A DNA stretch of 64,000 nucleotides, taken from assembly GCF_006539925.1 (NCBI RefSeq), contig NZ_BJNY01000006.1:155807-219806 (forward strand), given 5' to 3'. Of the stretch, positions 44,890-53,523 are shown piece by piece. The position numbers were made by a program, and so were the translations under genes. Below the pieces are notes generated by a model. That model was not told the DNA's origin. It saw only the letters and a program-made list of their open reading frames with translations, and did no database searches. Numbering within the stretch: position 1 is the stretch's first letter; the number at the start of each line of letters is the position of its first letter. Source of the stretch: Glutamicibacter uratoxydans (lineage in GTDB: Bacteria; Actinomycetota; Actinomycetes; Actinomycetales; Micrococcaceae).

Positions 44890-46305
44890 GTGTTCAGCAC
44901 AACCGGACGCGTTGGCAAACTTATTGCCACAGCAAGCACCTTGGCGCTTGCAAGTGTTGGACTTATTGGGGTGACAGCTGCAAATGCAGAGGACATTGTC
45001 AATAAGGAAGGCAGCCTCACAATCCATAAGTCCGCCGTGGAGTCGTTCGACGACCGCGGTGACAAGGGTGATGGCAACATCATCGATCCAGCGCCAGGCC
45101 CAGGACTTGCAGGCGTTGAATTCGAGATCCACGAAGTTCTCTTTCAGGGTGATCCGATTGACCTGACTGTCAGCGAAGGCTGGGACAAGGTCAACAGCTT
45201 GGGCGCCACTCCGAGCGATCCTTTCCCTGCAGTGGGATCCGACTTTACTCTTGGCGACATGACACCGGTCGTGACTGGCGCTGACGGCTCGGTGACCGCC
45301 AACGGTCTGCACACTGGCCTGTATTACGTTGAAGAAGTTGGCTCGGGCGACCACCTGATTTCGCAGAAGGTTGAACCGTTCTTCGTCACCATTCCTTACC
45401 CGAACAAGGCCGACAACACCTGGAACTACAACGTCCACGTGTACCCGAAGAACGTCAAGACCGGCTTTGACGCGACCAAGACCGTCGATGCGCCTGTGGG
45501 ACTCATCGGACAGAATGTTCCTTGGCAAATTTCGGTCAAGGTTCCAAGCCTTGCCAATCCATATGAGTCGTTGACCATCGCTGATGACATGACCGGCGCC
45601 TTGGAATTCGTTTCCTGGGGCGCCGTGACCTTGAACGGCACCACGTTGGAACCTAATGCTGACTACGAGATTGTCGACGGCGTGATTGTGTTCACCGAGA
45701 ATGGCCTCCAGCTGGTCGACACTGCTACTGCCGACGCTGAAGCTACCGTTGTCGTTGTCGTCAACAGCAAGGTGATCGCAGTGCCAGAAGACGGCGTGGT
45801 TCCCAACGTTGCGAGCGTCAAGCTCAATGGCAACGAAGAAAAGCCTGATGCTTCGACCAATGTTGGCCAGCTGATCATCAACAAGGTCGATAAGAATGAT
45901 CTGGCAAAGGTTTTGGCTGGCGCAGAGTTCGCAATCTACGCTTCCGCTCCGGATGCGGACGGCAATCCTGTCGGTGAGCCGCTGGCAACAGCCCCTACCG
46001 ATGTGAATGGCGTCATCAACTGGAAGCTGCATCTTGGGGATAAGCTGAGCCAGACCTTCTGGGTCGTGGAAACAAAGGCGCCAGACGGTTACGTCCTGCC
46101 GGCTGATCCATGGACCGAAATCCTTGTCGAAAAGGGAACGGTTACCGCAAACACCGTGGAAATCAAGAACTTCTCGCCAACCGGCCCGGATCTGCCACTG
46201 ACCGGTGCACAGGGAACCTTGCTGTTCACTGTTGCTGGCATCGGCTTGATGGTAGCAGCAGGTGGCGCGCTCATGGTTCGCCGCGCACGCCGCAACCACT
46301 CCTAA
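44890..46305 (+). CDS. Major (shaft) pilin, SpaA/FimP type
   Basis: Surface pilin of 471 residues. A signal peptide ends near TAANA (about 33). The pilin motif contains Tyr185-Pro186-Lys187 in NVHVYPKN, whose Lys is the sortase cross-linking residue in this family. Isopeptide domains follow, with the E-box ETKAPDGY (Glu394). LPLTG (435-439) is followed by a membrane helix and RRARR. The GTG start has AAGGAG upstream. Hairpins flank it on both sides. It should be polymerised by the downstream class C sortase. Confidence 0.92.
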   Translation: MFSTTGRVGKLIATASTLALASVGLIGVTAANAEDIVNKEGSLTIHKSAVESFDDRGDKGDGNIIDPAPGPGLAGVEFEIHEVLFQGDPIDLTVSEGWDKVNSLGATPSDPFPAVGSDFTLGDMTPVVTGADGSVTANGLHTGLYYVEEVGSGDHLISQKVEPFFVTIPYPNKADNTWNYNVHVYPKNVKTGFDATKTVDAPVGLIGQNVPWQISVKVPSLANPYESLTIADDMTGALEFVSWGAVTLNGTTLEPNADYEIVDGVIVFTENGLQLVDTATADAEATVVVVVNSKVIAVPEDGVVPNVASVKLNGNEEKPDASTNVGQLIINKVDKNDLAKVLAGAEFAIYASAPDADGNPVGEPLATAPTDVNGVINWKLHLGDKLSQTFWVVETKAPDGYVLPADPWTEILVEKGTVTANTVEIKNFSPTGPDLPLTGAQGTLLFTVAGIGLMVAAGGALMVRRARRNHS

Positions 46306-46333
46306 ATAGTTCTGGCTTCGGCTGAACACTGGT

Positions 46334-46375
46334 AATCGGTGGGAGGACTTCCTTATGGTAGTTCTCCCACCGATT
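46334..46375 (+). terminator. Hairpin between pilin and sortase genes
   Basis: A 15-bp stem (46334-46348 with 46361-46375, one G-T wobble) with a 12-base loop lies between the pilin and sortase genes. There is no T-run, so partial termination or attenuation is suggested. The early TTG of the sortase frame falls within the right arm, favouring the later GTG start. Confidence 0.7.
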
Positions 46376-46421
46376 GCGTATTATCCGACTTAAAGATTTT
46401 GGTTCAAGAAAAGGTCTGCGA

Positions 46422-47336
46422 GTGTCCACCACGACTAAACTCGGCGAAGATCGTCAGAGAAGAAAACGGCCGCGTGACGGCAAATGGAAAATGCCGTGGA
46501 GCACTTTTGTTATCGCACTAATTTTCCTGATCGGTGCACTCACTGTTTCCTACCCGACGGTTGCCAGCTGGTTCTCCCAATACAACCAGTCGAAGATCAT
46601 CGGCTCGATGAGCAGCGAAGTTTCGGGCGAAGGTGTTTCTGCTCTTCACGAGGAAATTCTCAAAGCGCATGAATACAACAAGGCTCTAGTTGGCGGAGCC
46701 GAGCTTTCCCCTTCAAGCAACGTCCCTATGGGTAACGGGCGTTCCGGATCAGAGCTCGACTACAACAATCTACTCAAGGTGCGCGGCGATGGCCTGATGG
46801 GACGGCTAAAGATTCCAGCGATCAAAGTGGATCTGCCGATTTATCACGGAACCGCAGCTTCGACCCTCGAAAAGGGCGTAGGACATCTGGAAGGCACCTC
46901 ATTGCCGGTAGGTGGTGAATCGCAGCATTCAGTCTTGACGGCTCATCGTGGCCTACCTGACGCGACACTTTTCAACGATCTTCCCAAGTTGAAGATCGGT
47001 GACCGCTTCACCGTTGAGGTGTTCGGAGAAGTCCTGACCTATGAGGTCAAAGAGACTCAGACGGTCCTGCCCGACGAATCCAAGGCCCTGATTCCTGTCT
47101 ACGGCAAAGACCTTGTCACGCTCGTTACCTGTACACCATTGGGCATCAATACTCACCGCATGCTGGTGACCGCAGAACGAGTGACTCCGACACCTATTGA
47201 GGACATCGAAGCCGCCGGGAAAATCCCCGATATTCCAGGACACCCTTGGTGGGCGTGGGGTCTAGCAGCGGCAGTGATCGGTTCAGGCACCTGGGTGTAC
47301 CTAGCCGGCCGCCCTCGGAAGAACGGCGCGGCATAG
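46422..47336 (+). CDS. srtC: Class C (pilin-polymerising) sortase
   Basis: Membrane cysteine transpeptidase of about 304 residues. It has a basic N-terminus, a first membrane helix (about 26-46), the sortase fold with TAHRG (His175) and TLVTCTPLGINTHR (Cys237, Arg246), and a second C-terminal membrane helix (WWAWGLAAAVIGSGTWVYL), the hallmark of class C. A possible lid segment precedes the catalytic fold but was not resolved. The GTG start follows AAAAGG; a TTG at 46374 lies in a hairpin. It should join pilin subunits through the YPK lysine and LPLTG motifs. Confidence 0.92.
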   Translation: MSTTTKLGEDRQRRKRPRDGKWKMPWSTFVIALIFLIGALTVSYPTVASWFSQYNQSKIIGSMSSEVSGEGVSALHEEILKAHEYNKALVGGAELSPSSNVPMGNGRSGSELDYNNLLKVRGDGLMGRLKIPAIKVDLPIYHGTAASTLEKGVGHLEGTSLPVGGESQHSVLTAHRGLPDATLFNDLPKLKIGDRFTVEVFGEVLTYEVKETQTVLPDESKALIPVYGKDLVTLVTCTPLGINTHRMLVTAERVTPTPIEDIEAAGKIPDIPGHPWWAWGLAAAVIGSGTWVYLAGRPRKNGAA

Positions 47337-47350
47337 CACCAGCAGTCGGG

Positions 47351-48163
47351 TTATGAGTACTGTCGAAGCACATCTTCGTTGAATGGGGCCCATGCTTCGG
47401 CCGCCCACGGACCAAAGTTTCGATCAGTCAAGGTGACGCATGCGATCCTGTCCACGGGGTCAACCCAGAGGAAAGTTCCTGATTGGCCGAAGTGGCCGAA
47501 TGTCGCTGCAGGGTGGCTTGCCCCAGTCCAATGGGGATTCTTAGAGGAACGGATCTCAAAGCCCAGACCCCAGTCATTGGGATTCTGGCGTCCATAACCT
47601 GGCAGGATCCCCGCTAGGCCTTCGAAGTGCACGCGGGTCGCCTCGGACATGGTGGCTGAAGAAATCAACGTTGGGTTCAGCAACTCGGCGGCGAACTTGG
47701 CCAGATCCGCGGCAGTGGACCTGCCATCCTTAGCACAGCTGCCTGCAATTTCGGTACTGGCCATGCCCAGCGGGCCGAAGACTGCTTCCTGGACATAGCT
47801 TGGAAAATCAATTCCTGTTTCGCGCTCCAGATGCTCAGCCAGCTTTTCGAAGCCGATATTTGAATAGCCGCGCTTCGTTCCCACGGGGAAGCGAATGACA
47901 TCAGAGTCGAAATCATAGCCAGCGGTATGGGAGAACAAGTTGTGAACGGTGGAGCCTTCTGGACCTGCCGGGTCGGCCAGGCTGATTGCTTCTTCCTCTA
48001 GAGCGATGAGAAACGCATAGGTGCTCAGCAACTTGGTCACCGAGGCTAAAGGATAGATCTTTTCTTCGTCGCCATGTCGGCCGATAATCTTGCCGTTTCC
48101 ATCCACCACTACGGATACTGCGTTTTCCACTGGCCACTGTTCAATTTGAGCCAAGACACTCAT
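47351..48163 (-). CDS. Serine beta-lactamase-fold hydrolase
   Basis: A 270-residue protein of the beta-lactamase/esterase (class C-like) family: Ser41-x-x-Lys44 in LASVTKLLS, Tyr100-Ser-Asn102 in RGYSNIG, and a late HFGQSGTF corresponding to the KTG/HxG motif. No signal peptide is visible, so it is probably cytoplasmic and likely an esterase or peptidase, not a secreted resistance enzyme. The ATG at 48163 is preferred; the frame extends to 48226. It is convergent with the sortase gene (14-base gap) and divergent from smc. Confidence 0.85.
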   Translation of the reverse strand: MSVLAQIEQWPVENAVSVVVDGNGKIIGRHGDEEKIYPLASVTKLLSTYAFLIALEEEAISLADPAGPEGSTVHNLFSHTAGYDFDSDVIRFPVGTKRGYSNIGFEKLAEHLERETGIDFPSYVQEAVFGPLGMASTEIAGSCAKDGRSTAADLAKFAAELLNPTLISSATMSEATRVHFEGLAGILPGYGRQNPNDWGLGFEIRSSKNPHWTGASHPAATFGHFGQSGTFLWVDPVDRIACVTLTDRNFGPWAAEAWAPFNEDVLRQYS

Positions 48164-48316
48164 AAGTTGATCTATCCCTCGTTTTTGGATCTTAGATAGG
48201 GTGGGCAGAAGCCAAGAATCACGCACTCATTTCGATAGAATCGATTTCGAACCACATGGTCTGCAACCTTCATGCTAACCATATCGATATTGGGCCGACC
48301 TTAGGAATTTCACGCC

Positions 48317-51300
48317 GTGCATCTAAAGACTCTTACCGTTCGCGGCTTCAAGTCTTTTGCGTCGGCTACAACCTTTGAATTCGAACCGGGCGTTACAGCT
48401 GTCGTCGGCCCGAATGGCTCGGGAAAGTCGAATGTTGTCGACGCCCTCTCGTGGGTCATGGGGGAGCAGGGTGCCAAAACCCTGCGTGGCGGCAAGATGG
48501 AAGACGTCATTTTCGCCGGCACCTCTGGGCGGCCCCCGCTGGGCCGAGCGCACGTATCGCTGACGATCGATAATACTGACGGCCAGCTGCCCATCGACTA
48601 TGCCGAAGTGACGATTTCGCGTACCTTGTTCCGTGCCGGCGGATCAGAGTATGCCATTAATGGCAGCTCTTGCCGCCTGCTGGACATCCAGGAACTTCTC
48701 TCAGATTCAGGCCTTGGCCGCGAAATGCACGTCATCGTCGGCCAAGGGCAATTGGATCGGATCCTTCATGCAACGGCAGAGGATCGGCGGGGATTCATTG
48801 AAGAAGCAGCCGGCGTGCTCAAGCACCGCCGGCGCAAGGAAAAGACCCTGCGAAAGCTACAGGCTATGCAGGGCAACCTCGACAGGCTTGAAGACCTCAG
48901 CGCTGAAGTGCGCCGTCAGTTGGCTCCCTTGGGCAGGCAGGCGAAGATTGCTCGCCGAGCCCAGAGCGTGCAGCTTGACGTTCGTGACGCCAAGGCCCGG
49001 CTGCTGGCGGATGACCTGGTCACACTCAACAACAAGCTTGCCCAGGACATCAACGACGAGTCTCGGGTGCAGGCGGCCCAGCAGGAAGCCACCGCCAGAC
49101 TTGAACAGGTGAAGCGCTATACCGCCCAGCTGACTGAAAAATCAGAGGTCTTGACGCCTCGCCTGAGCCTGATTCAGGAAACCTGGGTATCCCTTTCGAC
49201 GCAGGCCGAGCGTTTCCGTTCGCTCAGCGCGCTAGCCAGGGAACGCGGCAAACTGCTGGAAAGCAATGAAACCCACTTTGATTCCAGCCGCGACCCCGAC
49301 CGTTTGGAAGCCCAGGCCGAGCGGATGAGCGAAGAGCTTGAAGAGCTCCAAGAATCGGTGGAAGACCGCCACGAAATTCTTGCGGAGGCCATCGAAGCCA
49401 AGGAGCACGCCGAAGAGCAGGCGCGGGCCGAACAGCAGCGCATGGCGGCGATGTTGCGCGCCGCCGCAGATCGCCGAGAAGGCATGTCAAGACTTGCATC
49501 CCAGGTTGCCTCCGCGCGCAGCCGCGTAGATGTCACCCGAGCCGAGATCGCCAGGCTGCAAGATCAGCTGCAGTCCTTCGATTCGGATCTCGCCGCGGAC
49601 TCACGCTCCCACTCGGAAGTCTCACTTGAGCTTGAAGGCGTACTGGGTCAAGAATTCGAGCTCAACGAGGTTTTCGAAAAGGCTGACCACGAGTTTTCCG
49701 ATCTGCGCAGCAAACAGGAAGCACAGTTCGGCCGAGAGCGGGAACTTTCCGCGCGGGTTACCGGGCTGCAGGCGCGACTCGATGCGCTGAAGCTCAATAC
49801 CAAGCCGGACGACCAATCGGCGGACATCCTTGTACGGAACCCGGATTCACTGGCGGGTCGGCTCGGCGAACTGATCAACGTCGCCGAAGGCTATGAGCAG
49901 GCGATTTCCTCGATCCTCCGCGAATCTGCGGAAATACTCGTTGCCAAGGACCTAAGCTCGGCACTGGCGATCATCTCCGAGTTCGAAGAAACTGCAAACG
50001 CGAGCGCCTCCTTCATCCATGCGTCCATGCCGCCCCGGCATACGGAAGCCATCGGCGACCATGCAATCACCGCACGCAGCGTTGTCGGCAGCGCGCCGGA
50101 ATTTGCGAATCTCCTTGACCACCTCCTTGCCGACCACTTCATCATTGAGGAGCTGTCTCAAGCCCAAGAGATCCTTGACGCGCACCCGGACGCAAAACTG
50201 ACAACCCTTGAGGGGCAGTCGATTTCCCAGTTGAGAAGTTCTATCGGCGACTCGCAGGGTGCTTCGCTCATCGCCCAGCAGGCCCTAGTTGAGCAAACTG
50301 CAGAAGAACTGGCAGCGGCCAAGGACGAGCTTGCCGAGCTGCAGCTTCAGCTAGCCCAGCGGGCGCCGCTGCTTTCGGAGGCAGAACAGCGGCGGCAGGA
50401 AGCCTTCTCTCAGCTGGCGCAATCGGATGCGACCATCGACGAGCTGTCGAACTACCTTGCACGCCTGGGCCAGAAGCTGCGCAGCGCCAAGTCGCAGAAG
50501 GAAGCACTGGCCCAAAAGCTCGAAGACTTCAATGAGAAGTTGGAGATCGAACAGGAGTCACTGGAAGAAATCACTGAGCGCATGGAAATGGCTTCCAGCG
50601 ATCATGAGGATGAGACCGTCGACGATGCCGCTCGTGCAGCACTTGCCGACGCGGCGGCATCCGCCCGCCAGCAGGAGCTCGAAGCACGCCTTGCACTGCG
50701 CAGCAGTGAAGAACGTGTGACCGCGTTGCGTTCACGAGTCGAAGGCCTGCGCCGCACGGCAGCCGCCGAGCGAAGCCACCGAGAAGTAGCCCAGCAGCGC
50801 GCTGCCCAGCGCAAGGAACAGGCAGCCAAAGCGCTGCGCGTGGAGCAGGCAGCCCAGAGGGTACTGCGGTTCATCGAGCTTTCGGTGACTATGGCCAGCG
50901 AGCAGCGCGAAGAACTGTCTGCACAGAAGGCTGAACTTGATGAGCTTTTGACTGCCCAGCGTGCCGAGTCGGAACAACTGTCGGCTGAACTGGCGCGATT
51001 GTCGGATGCGGCGCACCGGGACGAACTCGCCCGAGCCGAGCTGCGGATGAAGATCGAGGCTTTCGAAGCTAAGTCGCTGGAAGAGCTCGGCTACACGCCT
51101 GACCACCTGATTGCGAACTTCGGCCCGGACCAGCTCATCCCGCAACCGGCAGATCCGGATGACAAATGGGGTCAGCTGAGACAGGACGTCGACGACGAAG
51201 GAAACGTCATCGGCACCCTGCCATTTGACCGTGCTGAACAAGAAAAGAGATTGAAAAAGGCAGAGCGCGACTTGGCTGCTCTAGGCAAGGTCAACCCGCT

Positions 51301-51889
51301 GGCACTGGAAGAGTTTGCCGCCTTGGAAGACCGGAATAAGTTCCTCGCTGGGCAGCTCGAAGATCTGAAAAAGTCCCGCACTGATCTCCAGCAGATCATT
51401 AAGGACGTCGACGCCCATGTCGAGCGCGTGTTCACCGAGGCGTACAACGATACTGCCGTCCAGTTCAAGCGAATCTTTGAACGCCTCTTCCCAGGCGGCG
51501 AAGGCCAGCTGGTGCTCACCGACCCGGAAAACATGCTGACCACTGGCATCGAGGTTGAAGCACGGCCAGCAGGAAAGAAAATCAAGCGCCTGTCCCTGCT
51601 TTCCGGCGGCGAGCGTTCGCTGACCGCCGTTGCGCTGTTGGTTGCGATCTTCAAGGCGCGCCCCTCGCCTTTCTACGTCATGGATGAAGTCGAAGCGGCC
51701 CTTGACGACATGAATTTGGGGCGTTTGATTACAATTTTTGAAGAATTGCGCGAATCTTCACAGCTGATCGTCATCACCCACCAGAAAAAGACCATGGAAG
51801 TGGCCGACGCATTGTACGGTGTGACCATGCGCGGGGATGGCGTGTCGACTGTGATCAGTCAGAAGATGCAACGCAGCGAGTCGCACTAA
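48317..51889 (+). CDS. smc: Chromosome segregation protein SMC
   Basis: Condensin ATPase of 1190 residues. The N-terminal Walker A is GPNGSGKSN (32-40). Long coiled coils (about 170-490 and 670-1000, rich in Glu/Gln/Ala/Arg heptads) flank a hinge (about 500-660). The C-terminal head has the LLSGGERSL signature (about 1095) and Walker B FYVMDEVEAALDD. The GTG start gives HLKTLTVRGFKSF, the usual SMC beginning. The usual neighbours mutM and ftsY are present but pushed away on both sides. Confidence 0.97.
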   Translation: MHLKTLTVRGFKSFASATTFEFEPGVTAVVGPNGSGKSNVVDALSWVMGEQGAKTLRGGKMEDVIFAGTSGRPPLGRAHVSLTIDNTDGQLPIDYAEVTISRTLFRAGGSEYAINGSSCRLLDIQELLSDSGLGREMHVIVGQGQLDRILHATAEDRRGFIEEAAGVLKHRRRKEKTLRKLQAMQGNLDRLEDLSAEVRRQLAPLGRQAKIARRAQSVQLDVRDAKARLLADDLVTLNNKLAQDINDESRVQAAQQEATARLEQVKRYTAQLTEKSEVLTPRLSLIQETWVSLSTQAERFRSLSALARERGKLLESNETHFDSSRDPDRLEAQAERMSEELEELQESVEDRHEILAEAIEAKEHAEEQARAEQQRMAAMLRAAADRREGMSRLASQVASARSRVDVTRAEIARLQDQLQSFDSDLAADSRSHSEVSLELEGVLGQEFELNEVFEKADHEFSDLRSKQEAQFGRERELSARVTGLQARLDALKLNTKPDDQSADILVRNPDSLAGRLGELINVAEGYEQAISSILRESAEILVAKDLSSALAIISEFEETANASASFIHASMPPRHTEAIGDHAITARSVVGSAPEFANLLDHLLADHFIIEELSQAQEILDAHPDAKLTTLEGQSISQLRSSIGDSQGASLIAQQALVEQTAEELAAAKDELAELQLQLAQRAPLLSEAEQRRQEAFSQLAQSDATIDELSNYLARLGQKLRSAKSQKEALAQKLEDFNEKLEIEQESLEEITERMEMASSDHEDETVDDAARAALADAAASARQQELEARLALRSSEERVTALRSRVEGLRRTAAAERSHREVAQQRAAQRKEQAAKALRVEQAAQRVLRFIELSVTMASEQREELSAQKAELDELLTAQRAESEQLSAELARLSDAAHRDELARAELRMKIEAFEAKSLEELGYTPDHLIANFGPDQLIPQPADPDDKWGQLRQDVDDEGNVIGTLPFDRAEQEKRLKKAERDLAALGKVNPLALEEFAALEDRNKFLAGQLEDLKKSRTDLQQIIKDVDAHVERVFTEAYNDTAVQFKRIFERLFPGGEGQLVLTDPENMLTTGIEVEARPAGKKIKRLSLLSGGERSLTAVALLVAIFKARPSPFYVMDEVEAALDDMNLGRLITIFEELRESSQLIVITHQKKTMEVADALYGVTMRGDGVSTVISQKMQRSESH

Positions 51890-51913
51890 ACACAGAATTT
51901 CTCCATCGCTATA

Positions 51914-53443
51914 GTGGATACCAAGCAAATTGTTCGACCAAATTTGGTATTCAAAATTGGGGATGAAGTGGCCTTTTTTAAAAAACGTTCCAAAAAAAGT
52001 TCTGACCAGAAGTATCAAGGGGAAATCGAACCCCAAAAGGTCACCCAAGAAGCAGCCCAAAAGGAACCAGAAAACCACGGACGCCCGCTCTCAGAAATGC
52101 CTGACGGAATCTTCATCAGTGTCGTCATTCCCGTCTACAACTCGATGCCTTATTTGACCGAATTGCTTAACTCATTAGAGCTGCAGGATCTGGATAAAGA
52201 GTTCTATGAAGTAATCGCAGTCGACGACGGGTCCACGGACTTCGGCGGGGAAATCCTGGATATCTATGCCAAGCGCAATAGCAATTTCAAAGTCGTCCAC
52301 CAGGAAAACAGCGGCTGGGCAGGAAAGCCGCGCAACGTCGGCACCGACTTGGCCCAAGGAGAGTACATCTTCTACGCCGACTCTGACGACACCTTAGGCA
52401 CCGAAGCACTGCGACGCATGCGCGACTTCGCCTTCAAATACGATGTCGATGTTCTTGCTCCGAAGCTTGTTCCCACCGGGGGACGCGTGATCCGCACCTC
52501 GCTGTTCGCTAAGACAATGGTCGATGCTCCGCTGGAATCCATCTTCGCCACGCTGATGCCGCAGAAGCTGATCCGCCGCAGCCTCCTGGTCGAAAACAAC
52601 CTGCGTTTCAGCGAGGAGAAGGTGCGGCTGGAAGACGGGATGGTGCTCTCCGCCGTTTACCTGTTGGCCAAGCGCGTAAGCATTCTTGCCGACTACGAGT
52701 ACTACTACATCCGCGAGCGCGAAGACGGCAACAACATCAGCGCCCAGCCCTTTGAGCCCTTCGGATACGTCGAATCGGTCGCGCACATCAGCCAGACCAT
52801 CAAGGACCTCACCACTGAGGATCCACACCTGGGCCGCATGCTCACCGCCGGACTGTTCAAGCGCAAGGGACTGAAGTTCTTCGTCGGCGAGCGCTTCTTG
52901 AACTACCGCGAGGCCAGGGCCAAGTTGTGGATTGAAGCTTTTGGCCCCTACATCAGCAAGTACCTGCCTGACCACCGGGAAGAATACTTCAGTGCCAATG
53001 ACGCCGCGAAGACGGATGCCATCATCGCCGGCGACTACGAGCAGCTCAAGAAACTGGCAGCAGTGGATCTTGAGGCCGCGCAGAAGCCGGAGCTGGTGAG
53101 GTCGGCAAGCAAGGGCCAGGCCTTTGAACTGCAGTTCACCAGCCCGGTGGCCGGCCCCGACCCGGTGGCGATCTTGGTCAATGAGCGCGGGGGAGACCGG
53201 CGTTTGGAATTCCCGATCGGCAAGCTGGGCCGCAAGGGGCAGCATATGGTGCAGTTGCCTTTCGAGACGCTGGGAACCTTGGCTTCGACGATCGGCGATG
53301 TGCACGTGAAGTACGCACATGCTGAGACCCGACGCATCCGGGTGGCTAGCTCGGTTGTGGAGACCAAGGACAAGGGGGCTCGGGTGTACCGCACTGTCAA
53401 TGGCGCGCTCAGCATCGATCTGCGCAAGGCAAAGTTCGCTTAG
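51914..53443 (+). CDS. GT2 glycosyltransferase, TarS/TarP-like
   Basis: A 509-residue GT-A glycosyltransferase with ISVVIPVYNSMPYL, VDDGSTD, SGWAGKPRNVG, and FYADSDDT as the DXD-type site. The C-terminal half (about 330-509) includes a beta-rich segment like the trimerisation/Ig-like tails of wall-teichoic-acid GlcNAc transferases TarS/TarP; this likeness is by eye. The first 60 or so codons are AT-rich and Lys-rich, unlike the rest, with T and A runs. The GTG start is uncertain. It lies 24 bases after smc with no terminator seen, inside the usual smc-ftsY interval. Confidence 0.8.
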   Translation: MDTKQIVRPNLVFKIGDEVAFFKKRSKKSSDQKYQGEIEPQKVTQEAAQKEPENHGRPLSEMPDGIFISVVIPVYNSMPYLTELLNSLELQDLDKEFYEVIAVDDGSTDFGGEILDIYAKRNSNFKVVHQENSGWAGKPRNVGTDLAQGEYIFYADSDDTLGTEALRRMRDFAFKYDVDVLAPKLVPTGGRVIRTSLFAKTMVDAPLESIFATLMPQKLIRRSLLVENNLRFSEEKVRLEDGMVLSAVYLLAKRVSILADYEYYYIREREDGNNISAQPFEPFGYVESVAHISQTIKDLTTEDPHLGRMLTAGLFKRKGLKFFVGERFLNYREARAKLWIEAFGPYISKYLPDHREEYFSANDAAKTDAIIAGDYEQLKKLAAVDLEAAQKPELVRSASKGQAFELQFTSPVAGPDPVAILVNERGGDRRLEFPIGKLGRKGQHMVQLPFETLGTLASTIGDVHVKYAHAETRRIRVASSVVETKDKGARVYRTVNGALSIDLRKAKFA

Positions 53444-53460
53444 CCAATCGCGCAAAAACT

Positions 53461-53505
53461 AACGGCTGCGGCCGATCCCGTTTCAGGAGATCAGCCGCAG
53501 CCGTT
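53461..53505. terminator. Bidirectional terminator between GT2 and MFS genes
   Basis: A 17-bp stem (53461-53477 with 53489-53505) with one C-A mismatch and an 11-base loop lies between convergent genes. An A-run precedes it. Confidence 0.75.
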
Positions 53506-53523
53506 GGCGTGTGGCTCTCAGTC

